Source of the DNA: an uncultured Clostridia bacterium
Lineage (GTDB): Bacteria; Bacillota; Clostridia; Lachnospirales; Lachnospiraceae
Direction: 5' to 3'
DNA: 17,375 nt
Assembly (NCBI GenBank): GCA_947304065.1
Contig: CAMZAI010000033.1
Location: 1-17,375 of the forward strand
Below the pieces are notes generated by a model. The model was not told the origin of the DNA, did not search any database, and saw only the letters and a program-made list of their open reading frames with translations. A program made the position numbers and the translations under genes. Positions 1-7,020 of the stretch are shown in pieces (the stretch's first letter is position 1; each line of letters starts with the position of its first letter).

Positions 1-615
1 TGCAGCCTTACAAGCATCAAGGATGCCCTGTACGGTCTGTGCCTGCTCGTCGGAAACGTATCTCTTATCGTAGAAAATGTAGTAACCGTTATCAGAGGTG
101 ATAGGATATCCGTAAAGAGCGTCACCTGCTGCAACAGCTGCAACTGCGCCTTCGTCATTGTTCTCACGAACGAAGTTTGCCGCTGCGTCGCCGAGCTGTG
201 AAACAGCGCCGGCCATGATAAGTCTGGAGAGCTGATCCTGTGCGAAGTTGAACATATCTGCACCGGCCTCAACGTCGGTGATCATCTGTGTAGCCGCATC
301 AGCCTCGGAAACTGCCTCGATGGTAGCTGTAAGAGTAATGTTGTCGGTATTGGTTGCGTTGAAAGCTTCGATCTGAGATCTGGTAAGCTCAACAGCTGCC
401 TCAGGAACCCATACGGTGATGTCGTACTTGTATCCCTCAGAGCTCTTGTTGCCGCTGTCTGAATTGTTGTTGCTGTTAGAATTGTTGTTGTTAGAGCTGT
501 TGTTGCTCTGGCTGTTAGTGTTGTCGCCCGTGTTGGTCTTCTTTGCACATCCTGCAAGAGCCAGAACCATTACGAGTGCCATTACGAGAGCCAGAACTCT
601 TGTAATTTTCTTCAT
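1..615 (-). CDS. ABC transporter sugar-binding lipoprotein, 5' part only (runs off the left edge)
   Basis: This is the N-terminal 205 residues of an extracellular solute-binding protein; no stop codon occurs before the window edge. Residues 1-22 form a lipoprotein signal peptide (MKK, then a hydrophobic core) with lipobox L20-A-G-C23. A low-complexity tether of Asn, Ser, Asp and Gly follows at about 28-62. The mature fold then begins with YDITVWVPEAA, a beta-strand typical of family 1 (maltose-type) binding proteins, continuing with FNATNTDN and a motif ending in FNFAQDQLSRL. The start at 615 has a perfect AGGAGG at 625-630, nine bases upstream. It should deliver an oligosaccharide to a membrane permease presumably encoded beyond the left edge. 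Because it lies downstream of a GH53 galactanase, galacto-oligosaccharides (as for GanS) are the best guess, by context only. Codon use (many T-ending codons, AGA) differs from the more GC-rich neighbours, as often seen in highly expressed binding proteins. Confidence 0.9.
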   Translation of the reverse strand, partial: MKKITRVLALVMALVMVLALAGCAKKTNTGDNTNSQSNNSSNNNNSNSNNNSDSGNKSSEGYKYDITVWVPEAAVELTRSQIEAFNATNTDNITLTATIEAVSEADAATQMITDVEAGADMFNFAQDQLSRLIMAGAVSQLGDAAANFVRENNDEGAVAAVAAGDALYGYPITSDNGYYIFYDKRYVSDEQAQTVQGILDACKAA

Positions 616-673
616 AAAAAACATCCTCCTGATATAATATCTATGATATCGCTCACAATCGGAAAAAACCGAC

Positions 674-687
674 TGGAAACGTTACCA
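674..687. promoter_or_regulatory. cre-like / LacI-family operator at the binding-protein promoter
   Basis: TGGAAACGTTACCA fits the catabolite-response-element pattern TGNAANCGNWWNCA at every fixed position, with the central CG. It begins just after the expected transcription start (about 689) of the promoter at 696-724. A bound CcpA or sugar-specific LacI-family repressor would therefore block initiation or early elongation. The identity of the regulator is inferred; no regulator gene is in the window. Confidence 0.6.
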
Positions 688-695
688 GCGTTCAA

Positions 696-724
696 ATTGT
701 ACAAATAAATCACAAAATAGTCAA
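696..724 (-). promoter_or_regulatory. Promoter of the sugar-binding lipoprotein gene
   Basis: On the minus strand, TTGACT (724-719) and TACAAT (701-696) are separated by exactly 17 bases, a strong sigma-A type promoter. The predicted start near 689 gives a leader of about 73 bases, ending in the AGGAGG site. This lets the gene be transcribed separately from the upstream galactanase gene. Confidence 0.75.
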
Positions 725-780
725 GTGTTTTTTGCGAAAAACGACAAAAAAGATCTAAAAACATCCATCTTCACCGGAAC

Positions 781-798
781 GAAAACGTTATCGTTTTC
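781..798. promoter_or_regulatory. Near-perfect palindrome, possible second LacI-type operator
   Basis: GAAAACGTTATCGTTTTC has seven-base arms (GAAAACG / CGTTTTC) around TTAT. It overlaps the last bases of the galactanase gene, including part of its stop codon, and lies about 100 bases upstream of the predicted start of the binding-protein gene. The AACG/CGTT half-sites resemble LacI-family operators. It could pair with the site at 674-687 in DNA looping. It is not a good terminator, since no T-run follows directly on either strand. Confidence 0.4.
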
Positions 799-3022
799 AA
801 TCCACAACGGAATTTAACAGCGCGTCGTCGATCTTGCCCCATGCTCCGTTTCCGGCACCCGCCGCTTCGACATAAATGCCGACCGCGAGTTCGGAGGTTC
901 CGTCATACTCAAACGACCTGATCATCTCGGTATCCCAGTTGCCGTACGAGGTGATCGTCATAGGCTGTTTGGCGACGATCTCGCCGTTTATCTTCACATA
1001 GAGGTAGATATCCGTCTCGCCGCAGTCGCCGCCCATTATCGACATGCCGAACTTGTATTTTCCGGCCGAGAGGCCCTCTACGGTCTGCTCCATCGTGAAC
1101 TTGACCGAGCTCGTCTTCGAGCTCCAGAAATGCATGTGATAGTCGCCGGTCAGCGAATCGGTGGGCTTGTTCTCGATGTAGAGCTCGTCGGCTCCGCCGA
1201 TATCGGTAATGACCCACTTTCCGGGCTTGCCCGTCTCAAAGCTGTAATCATCGATGAAATTGAATTCGATCATGTTGACGTAGCAATGCGCGGTCATGCC
1301 GTCCGCCTCGCCCGTAACGTCGTATTTGGCGGGCCCGCCGGTGTACATTCTGTTATAATCCGCCTCGGTCACATTCCAGCTGACAGGGATCGCGCTCTTT
1401 GAATCGTCGGTAAGGATCGCGTTCACGGTCTCGGGCAGCTCGATCTTGCCCGCCAGATCCACATAAAGGGTCACATCCTCGAGAGCGTCGGCCCTGGGCG
1501 TGATCTCGTTGCCGTAGCGCATCAAGTTGAATATCTTAAGAGACTCGAGCGGCTTTCCCTCGGGATCGAAGAATGCCTGATTGTCGACCGCGCAGCCGCC
1601 GTAATATTTGCCTGCGTCCTTGGGGTCGTAGGCCGCCGCGTATTTGGTCGCCCAGCCGGAGCCGTACTTTTCCCATTTTTCCGCGTTGGCCTCATAGGAA
1701 TCGGTTCCTACCGAGATCCATGTTCCTTCCCAGTAGCAGATGCCGATCGCGTTTGTTGTATTGTTTACGAGAGTGTCAACGATGCTCCTGATCGAGCTCG
1801 CCTGCCCCTGCACAGTGTAGGGGTATGTCTTGGTCACCGCGCCGCCGTCGGAGATCGTATTGCCGTAGAAATCGGTATCGAGGGGCGTATAGGCGTATGA
1901 GGTCTCCAGGACCATGACCTTTTTGTTATAGTCTGTTGCTATCGACGTGAGAACGCTCGCGAGATTGTCAAGGGTTCCGTGCCAGAAGGGATAATACGAC
2001 GAACCGAACACATCGTAATCTACCGCGTAATAATCCAGTTTCTTTGCGTAATCCTTAAATGACGAGACCTTCTCGGGATTCGCGAAATGCACCGCGACGA
2101 GCGCGTCGGGGAATACCTCGCGGGTAGCCTTCGAACCGGCCTGCATCAGATACTGGATGTTCATCCAGGTCTTTTCGCCGCACATTGAGCCGTTCGTCTC
2201 GTTTCCGACCTGTACCATGCCGACATCGACTCCGGCGTCCTTCAGCTTGTTCAGGCAGTCGAGCGTGTATTTATACAGCGCCTCGGACTTTGCCTCTATC
2301 TCCATGCCAGCCCACTCGAGCGGCACCATCTGTTTGCCGGGATCCGCCCAGAAATCCGAATAATGGAAATCAACAAGCAGTCTCAGTCCGTACTTTGTCG
2401 CGCGTTTTCCGATCTCCACCGCGGTATTGATATCACAGTTTCCGCCGCCGTAGCCGTTGCCGTTCGCGTCAAAAGGGTTGTTCCAGACACGCACGCGGAT
2501 GTAGTTGACGCCGTTGTCCGCAAGGATCTTGAATACGTCATCTTCCTCGCCGGCAAAGTTGTAATACTTCACGCCCGAAGCCTCTTCTGCGAGCACCGCG
2601 GAGGAATCCATGCCGAAGATGAAATTGTCGGGAAGGTTCTCAACCTTTTCAACATACAGACTGCTGCCCTCGATCTTCGGGAGCGGCGCGCTCACCGTAA
2701 CGGGCCTGTCAACCGCGGGTGCGGGAGTTGTCTGTCCGTTGTCGCTCCCTGCGTCCGAAAGTCGGGGATCCGGAGCGTCTGAATGAGGCTCCGCATTGGC
2801 GAGTCTGGGATCGCGCTGAGGCTTGCTCTCATCCGTACTTGCAGCGTCCGAACCGTTATCCGTATCGATCTGCCCCGCTGCGCCATTATCGGTCTGCCCG
2901 CTGACAGCGCCTGTCGGTGAATCCGTGCCGTTTCCGCTCTTACAGCCGCACAGGGCAAATATCATGCAGCAGACCAGCATGATCGGGATGATCCGTTTTA
3001 TCGCGAATTTATGTCTTTTCAC
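797..3022 (-). CDS. ganB: Endo-beta-1,4-galactanase lipoprotein (GH53) with C-terminal carbohydrate-binding region
   Basis: The enzyme hydrolyses internal beta-1,4 bonds of galactan (arabinogalactan type I, pectin side chains). Residues 1-26 are a signal peptide with lipobox L24-C-G-C27, so it should be anchored on the outer face of the membrane. Residues 28 to about 130 are a Ser/Asp/Pro-rich linker in which a DPRL motif occurs twice (about 71-88). The GH53 barrel spans about 133-515, opening with FIFGMD. The predicted acid/base is E275 in VGNET and the nucleophile is E373 in VLETSYAYT. Residues about 525-590 look like a bacterial Ig-like (Big_4) module. Residues about 596-741 (DDYSFETG ... 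GAWGKIDD) look like a jelly-roll binding module, possibly CBM61, which accompanies GH53 in other species; that label is inferred. The start codon is GTG with GGAGG at 3031-3035, eight bases upstream. A sugar-binding lipoprotein gene follows, consistent with a gan-type locus. The galactanase call is firm and the module names are less so. Confidence 0.93.
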   Translation of the reverse strand: MKRHKFAIKRIIPIMLVCCMIFALCGCKSGNGTDSPTGAVSGQTDNGAAGQIDTDNGSDAASTDESKPQRDPRLANAEPHSDAPDPRLSDAGSDNGQTTPAPAVDRPVTVSAPLPKIEGSSLYVEKVENLPDNFIFGMDSSAVLAEEASGVKYYNFAGEEDDVFKILADNGVNYIRVRVWNNPFDANGNGYGGGNCDINTAVEIGKRATKYGLRLLVDFHYSDFWADPGKQMVPLEWAGMEIEAKSEALYKYTLDCLNKLKDAGVDVGMVQVGNETNGSMCGEKTWMNIQYLMQAGSKATREVFPDALVAVHFANPEKVSSFKDYAKKLDYYAVDYDVFGSSYYPFWHGTLDNLASVLTSIATDYNKKVMVLETSYAYTPLDTDFYGNTISDGGAVTKTYPYTVQGQASSIRSIVDTLVNNTTNAIGICYWEGTWISVGTDSYEANAEKWEKYGSGWATKYAAAYDPKDAGKYYGGCAVDNQAFFDPEGKPLESLKIFNLMRYGNEITPRADALEDVTLYVDLAGKIELPETVNAILTDDSKSAIPVSWNVTEADYNRMYTGGPAKYDVTGEADGMTAHCYVNMIEFNFIDDYSFETGKPGKWVITDIGGADELYIENKPTDSLTGDYHMHFWSSKTSSVKFTMEQTVEGLSAGKYKFGMSIMGGDCGETDIYLYVKINGEIVAKQPMTITSYGNWDTEMIRSFEYDGTSELAVGIYVEAAGAGNGAWGKIDDALLNSVVD

Positions 3023-3124
3023 TGTTTTTACCTCCGATGGTCTTTTCGGTTTTCTATTGCAGGCACTGCTGTTATCCGGCCCGTTATGTCATCTGTTTTC
3101 GCCTGCGCAATATTTATTTTCTTG

Positions 3125-3144
3125 TTGCGCAACCGATTGCTCAA
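3125..3144. promoter_or_regulatory. LacI-type operator over the galactanase transcription start
   Basis: On the minus strand the sequence TTGAGCAATCGGTTGCGCAA has central CG and eight of ten arm positions complementary. It also reads as two TTGNGCAA units set 12 bases apart. It lies directly after the -10 box at 3149-3154, covering about +1 to +18, the usual place for a repressor. A further partial unit, CTGCGCAA on the plus strand, sits at 3103-3110, 22 bases away. The regulator is not in the window. Confidence 0.5.
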
Positions 3145-3148
3145 CATA

Positions 3149-3177
3149 ACTATATCAAAGTCTTCCGCTCCCGTCAA
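3149..3177 (-). promoter_or_regulatory. Promoter of the galactanase gene
   Basis: Minus-strand TTGACG (3177-3172) and TATAGT (3154-3149) are separated by 17 bases. The predicted start is near 3142, giving a leader of about 120 bases before the GTG start. The rest of the leader (3023-3124) shows no riboswitch I recognise. Confidence 0.7.
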
Positions 3178-3274
3178 CCAAAATGTGCGCTCCGCAGCTA
3201 CACCCACTCTTCTTCCCCTAATGTGTGCAGTATCCACGGTAACACTTCTTCCCGCAAAAAGAATTTAGTACACA

Positions 3275-3420
3275 GGGACGGTTCTTTTGTCCGCCGGAAA
3301 CAAAAATGACGCGGGCGCCGCAGGGTGTTTTACCGCAAAACGATAAGCTCTTGTTTTGCGGTGAAATATCCCGTTGCCGCCCGCGTCTCTGTTATTTGTT
3401 TTGGACAAAAGAACCGTCCC
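3275..3420. repeat. 146-base nested palindrome (possible MITE / REP-like element)
   Basis: The outer arms are a perfect 18-base inverted repeat: GGGACGGTTCTTTTGTCC at 3275-3292 and its complement at 3403-3420. A second pair lies inside (GACGCGGGCG at 3308-3317, complement at 3378-3387). A third (ACCGCAAAAC at 3332-3341, complement at 3353-3362) closes on an 11-base loop. The stretches between arms are also partly complementary, so the whole unit can fold as one long hairpin. It begins 10 bases after the DUF1846 stop and probably also ends that transcript. No target-site duplication and no coding capacity were found. This element and the galactanase promoter account for the gap at 3023-3430; between them, 3178-3274, nothing else was recognised. 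Confidence 0.7.
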
Positions 3421-3430
3421 GTAACTATTA

Positions 3431-4915
3431 TCAACCGTGGAACAGTTTCTTATTCTGGTATGCCGGCTCGCTCGTGAGATTCACTCCCAGCTTACGGAAG
3501 GTATTCGAATCTACCTGCGACAGGATCACGCTCGTATGCGCTTCGCAGCCCTTGAGTCTCTGCAGCTGCTGCATCGCGATCTCGGCCTTCTCATCCGTTT
3601 CGGCGCAGATCGTGAGCGCGATCAGTATCTCATCCGTATGCAGTCTCGGGTTTGTATTGCCGAGGTGATTTACCTTCAGGTCCTGTATGGGCTCGATGAT
3701 CGAAGGCGCGATCAGATCCACCTCCTGGTCGATGCCGCCGAGCGCCTTCAGAGCGTTCAGCAGAAGTGCTGCCGATGCGCCGAGCAGAGGAGTGGTCTTG
3801 CCTGTAACGATCCTGCCGTCGGGAAGGATCATCGCTGCAGCGGGAGCGCCCGTCTCGGCCGCCTTCTTGTTCGCCGCCGCGATAACGGGACGCGAGTCGA
3901 TCGTTACGCCCGCCTGCTTCATGATCATCTCGATCTTCATGACCTCTTCGGGCTTTGCATTGCCCTGAAGAGCCTGACAGAGGGTGTTGTAGTAACGTCT
4001 GATGATCTCGTTGTGCGCCGCGGCGCGTACGATGTCATCGTCGAAAATGCAGTTTCCTGCCATGTTAACGCCCATATCCGTGGGCGACTTATACGGAGAT
4101 TCCCCGAGAATGGTCTCGAACATCGCGTTCAGTACCGGGAAGACTTCTACGTCGCGGTTGTAGTTTACCGTGGTCTTTCCGTACGCTTCGAGATGGAAGG
4201 GGTCGATCATATTGACGTCGTTCAGATCGGCAGTGGCCGCTTCGTACGCCAGATTGACGGGATGCTTTAAAGGAAGATTCCAGATGGGGAAGGTTTCGAA
4301 CTTGGCGTATCCGGCCTTGATCCCGCGCTTGTTCTCGTGATAGAGCTGGGAAAGACAGGTCGCCATTTTTCCGCTGCCGGGACCCGGTGCGGTGACTACG
4401 ACAAGCGGTCTCTCGGTCTCGATATAATCGTTCCTGCCGAAGCCCTCGTCGCTGACGATAAGAGGAATATTTGCCGGATAACCCGGAATGATGTAGTGCC
4501 TGTATACACGAAGTCCGAGAGCCTCGAGCTTCTTCTGGTAAGCCTCCGCGCTCGGCTGACCGGCGAAATGAGTCAGTACCACGCTGCCCACGTACAGGCC
4601 GTAGCCCCTGAACGCGTCGATAAGTCTCAAAACGTCCATGTCGTAGGTGATTCCGAGATCTCCTCTCACCTTCGACTTTTCTATGTCGCCGGAGTTGATG
4701 ACGATAACTATCTCCGCGTCGTCCTTCATCTTCGCGAGCATCCTGATCTTACTGTCAGGCTCAAAGCCCGGAAGCACGCGCGACGCGTGGAAATCGTCGA
4801 AGAGCTTTCCTCCGAACTCCAGATAAAGCTTGCCGCCGAAGCTTCCTATTCTTTCCAGAATGTGCTCCGACTGCATCTTCAGGTATTTGTCATTGTCAAA
4901 ACCTACACGGCTCAT
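3431..4915 (-). CDS. DUF1846 (UPF0371) family protein
   Basis: The product is 494 residues, the normal size for this widespread family, whose biochemical role is not established to my knowledge. The N-terminus MSRVGFDNDKYLKMQSEHI is the family's typical opening. A glycine-rich loop at about 176-185 (APGPGSGKMA) resembles a nucleotide-binding P-loop, followed by CLSQLYHENKRG. No signal peptide or membrane segment is seen, so it is probably cytoplasmic. An in-frame ATG exists 16 codons upstream (4963), but it lies about 12 bases from the predicted transcription start and lacks a ribosome site. The start at 4915 has AGGAAGG eight bases upstream and matches the family N-terminus, so it is chosen. 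The gene ends with three consecutive in-frame stops (TGA TAA TAG). It stands alone, divergent from the phosphate cotransporter gene. The family call is firm; the function is unknown. Confidence 0.9.
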   Translation of the reverse strand: MSRVGFDNDKYLKMQSEHILERIGSFGGKLYLEFGGKLFDDFHASRVLPGFEPDSKIRMLAKMKDDAEIVIVINSGDIEKSKVRGDLGITYDMDVLRLIDAFRGYGLYVGSVVLTHFAGQPSAEAYQKKLEALGLRVYRHYIIPGYPANIPLIVSDEGFGRNDYIETERPLVVVTAPGPGSGKMATCLSQLYHENKRGIKAGYAKFETFPIWNLPLKHPVNLAYEAATADLNDVNMIDPFHLEAYGKTTVNYNRDVEVFPVLNAMFETILGESPYKSPTDMGVNMAGNCIFDDDIVRAAAHNEIIRRYYNTLCQALQGNAKPEEVMKIEMIMKQAGVTIDSRPVIAAANKKAAETGAPAAAMILPDGRIVTGKTTPLLGASAALLLNALKALGGIDQEVDLIAPSIIEPIQDLKVNHLGNTNPRLHTDEILIALTICAETDEKAEIAMQQLQRLKGCEAHTSVILSQVDSNTFRKLGVNLTSEPAYQNKKLFHG

Positions 4916-4981
4916 ACTCTTTGCCTTCCTTTTCCCGTTCTTACGAAGTGTGTCACGGATCATTCAGACCCATCTTATATG

Positions 4982-5010
4982 ATTATATGAAACTCACTCA
5001 CCGAATTCAA
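4982..5010 (-). promoter_or_regulatory. Promoter of the DUF1846 gene
   Basis: Minus-strand TTGAAT (5010-5005) and a consensus TATAAT (4987-4982) are 17 bases apart. The predicted start is near 4975, giving a leader of about 60 bases to the chosen ATG at 4915. Confidence 0.7.
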
Positions 5011-5055
5011 CATGACTTTAGTATTTTTTGTCGCGGTCTTTCTGCGCTGTTTTGC

Positions 5056-5084
5056 TTGCATTATCGCATGGTTTGAATTATAGT
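5056..5084 (+). promoter_or_regulatory. Promoter of the Na+/phosphate cotransporter gene
   Basis: TTGCAT (5056-5061) and TATAGT (5079-5084) are separated by 17 bases. It is back-to-back with the DUF1846 promoter, about 45 bases between the two -35 boxes. No clear operator was recognised in between. Confidence 0.6.
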
Positions 5085-5153
5085 GTAGTTGGTTAAAAAT
5101 CGGCATTTACAGTTTTGGGGCGTTTCGTACCCTAAGGAGTATCTGACATCACT

Positions 5154-6953
5154 ATGGACATTTTCTCTTACTTCATGCTGTTCGGCGGTATCGGCCTTTT
5201 CCTTTTCGGAATGAAATATCTCGGGTCATCGCTCGAGCGCATGGCAGGCTCTAAGCTTGAAAAAACTCTCGAAAAACTCACAAACAACCGCCTCAAGGGC
5301 GTTCTTCTCGGTATCTTCGTGACCGGAGCCATACAGAGCTCATCTGCGACCACGATCATGCTGGTCGGTTTCGTTAACGCCGGCATCATGAGTCTCGCGC
5401 AGACGATCCCCGTTCTTCTCGGCGCCAACATCGGTACGACCATCACCGGTCAGATCCTGCGTCTGGCAGATATCTCCGGTTCCGGCAGCACACTGCTGAG
5501 TCTTATCAAACCCTCATCCTTTGCTCCTCTGCTGATCGGCATCTCCGCATTCATCATGCTCATGAGCAAAAAGAAAAAGGCCAACAACATCGCGGCCTGT
5601 CTTATGGGCTTCGGCATACTGTTCTTCGGCATGACGACCATGGAGACCGCGCTCGAGCCGCTGTCCGGCTCCGAGAGCTTCGGCCGTCTGTTCACCACAT
5701 TCTCCAATCCGTTTGTCGGACTGTTCCTCGGTCTGCTGCTCGCATCGATACTTCAGAGTTCTTCGGCTGCGGTCGGTATCCTGCAGACCATAGCCGCCGC
5801 TACCGGCACCGTATCCTTCGCGGTCGCGGCTCCCATGATCATCGGTATCAGCATCGGTAAGATCACTCCCATCGTGCTGGCCAGCATCGGGATCAAACGC
5901 GAGGCGCAGCAGGTAACGCTTTCGCAGCTGATCATCAGCGTCGTTGGCGGATTTGCCGGCATGGCTGTACTCTACCTGGTTCTCGCTCCGCTAGGCATAC
6001 TCAGCTGGGACAAGCTCATGACACGCGGAAGCATAGCGAACCTGAACACCATCTACAACATAGCCATCTCGATCATCTTCGTACCGTTCTGTGTCGGCGT
6101 GGCCAATCTGTCCAAACGGATCCTGCCCGACGAGGCGCCGTCCAAGATGGACGAGTCGCTGATGGCTCTCAACGACATGCTGTTGAATACTCCCACCGTT
6201 GCGCTCGATCAGTGCACGCGTGTGATCAATAACATGGGTTCTACCGCTGTAGAGAATTACGGTCTCTGCATACAGATGCTCGATCATTACGATGAGCACA
6301 CCATCGAAGACATCAATGAAAACGAGGCATTCCTTGACAAAGCCGAGACTAAGCTGAGCGACTACATGGTCAAGGTCACCGGCTGCAATCTCCAGTCAGA
6401 GGAGCGTAAAGAAGCCACTAAGATCATGCATTCGATCATGGACTTCGAGCGAATCGGCGATCACTGCGTAAAGCTCTCGGATGTGGCCGCATACAATATC
6501 TCAAACGACATCGTTTTCACCGATAACGCAAAGCGCGAGCTGGTCCTCGTCGCCGACGCGGTCAATGAGATACTCACCACGACCGTCAGCTCCTTTGAAC
6601 AGGATGACGACAGCGAGGCACTCAAGGTCGAGCCTCTCGAAGAGCTGATCTCCGCGATGTGCGAGAGCGTCAAGGAAAACCACGTGGCGCGCCTCCAGGC
6701 CGGCATCTGTACCGTACAGAGCGGCATTTCCCTGGTAGAATGTCTCACGAGTTTTGAGCGTATCGCGGCATATTGCTCGAACATCGCGCTGCATGTCATC
6801 GAGAAACACACCTCCGGCTCCGGCTTCGATATGCACGGCTACGCTAAGGAGATGCATGTATCGAGTGAGGTTTACCAGAATTATTACTACGAATACTCGA
6901 AGAAATATATGCTTCCGCTCGAAGACCTGAGCAACGAGCAAGGAATCGACTAA
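5154..6953 (+). CDS. Na+/phosphate cotransporter (NptA/PNaS type) with PhoU-like C-terminal domain
   Basis: This 599-residue membrane protein should import inorganic phosphate using the sodium gradient. The N-terminal half (about 1-325) has the two inverted repeats of the family. Each carries the signature Gln-Ser-Ser-Ser motif: QSSSATT at 61-67 and QSSSAAV at 201-207, with GANIGTT at 90-96. Several hydrophobic membrane spans surround them. The C-terminal part (about 340-560) is helical and acidic, with MHSIMDFERIGDHCVKLSD, a typical PhoU-like segment thought to regulate transport. The ATG is preceded by AAGGAG at 5134-5139, 14 bases away, a longer spacing than usual, but no better start exists and the N-terminus fits the family. 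It stands alone, divergent from the DUF1846 gene and convergent with the kinase gene. Confidence 0.93.
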   Translation: MDIFSYFMLFGGIGLFLFGMKYLGSSLERMAGSKLEKTLEKLTNNRLKGVLLGIFVTGAIQSSSATTIMLVGFVNAGIMSLAQTIPVLLGANIGTTITGQILRLADISGSGSTLLSLIKPSSFAPLLIGISAFIMLMSKKKKANNIAACLMGFGILFFGMTTMETALEPLSGSESFGRLFTTFSNPFVGLFLGLLLASILQSSSAAVGILQTIAAATGTVSFAVAAPMIIGISIGKITPIVLASIGIKREAQQVTLSQLIISVVGGFAGMAVLYLVLAPLGILSWDKLMTRGSIANLNTIYNIAISIIFVPFCVGVANLSKRILPDEAPSKMDESLMALNDMLLNTPTVALDQCTRVINNMGSTAVENYGLCIQMLDHYDEHTIEDINENEAFLDKAETKLSDYMVKVTGCNLQSEERKEATKIMHSIMDFERIGDHCVKLSDVAAYNISNDIVFTDNAKRELVLVADAVNEILTTTVSSFEQDDDSEALKVEPLEELISAMCESVKENHVARLQAGICTVQSGISLVECLTSFERIAAYCSNIALHVIEKHTSGSGFDMHGYAKEMHVSSEVYQNYYYEYSKKYMLPLEDLSNEQGID

Positions 6954-6977
6954 AGAACGAAAAGAGTCTTAACAGAC

Positions 6978-7007
6978 AAGGGGACGGAAGAACCGTCCCC
7001 TTATCTT
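6978..7007. terminator. Terminator-like hairpin between convergent genes
   Basis: AAGGGGACGG (6978-6987), loop AAGAA, then CCGTCCCCTT (6993-7002): a perfect 10-base stem. It is followed by a weak T-rich tail (ATCTTT). It lies 24 bases after the cotransporter stop and 18 bases past the kinase gene's 3' end, so it may serve both strands. Its minus strand contains GGGACGGTTCTT, the same 12 bases that start the outer arm of the long palindrome at 3275-3420. Confidence 0.7.
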
Positions 7008-7020
7008 TCACATCTTTGGC

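Noticed and set aside
416..637. Leucine-rich 73-codon plus-strand frame that looks like a small membrane protein
   Set aside because: It is the reverse complement of the Asn/Ser-rich tether (AAC/AAT codons read as GTT/ATT-like neighbours) and the signal peptide of the binding lipoprotein.
659..672. Small hairpin TCGG-A6-CCGA in the binding-protein leader
   Set aside because: It has only a four-base stem with no matching alternative structure; too weak to call a regulatory element.
3437..4270. 277-codon plus-strand open frame
   Set aside because: It is antisense to the DUF1846 gene, which has family-level similarity, a promoter and a ribosome site.
4916..4963. Upstream ATG at 4963 for the DUF1846 gene
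   Set aside because: It has no ribosome site, lies only about 12 bases from the predicted transcription start, and adds residues not seen in the family.
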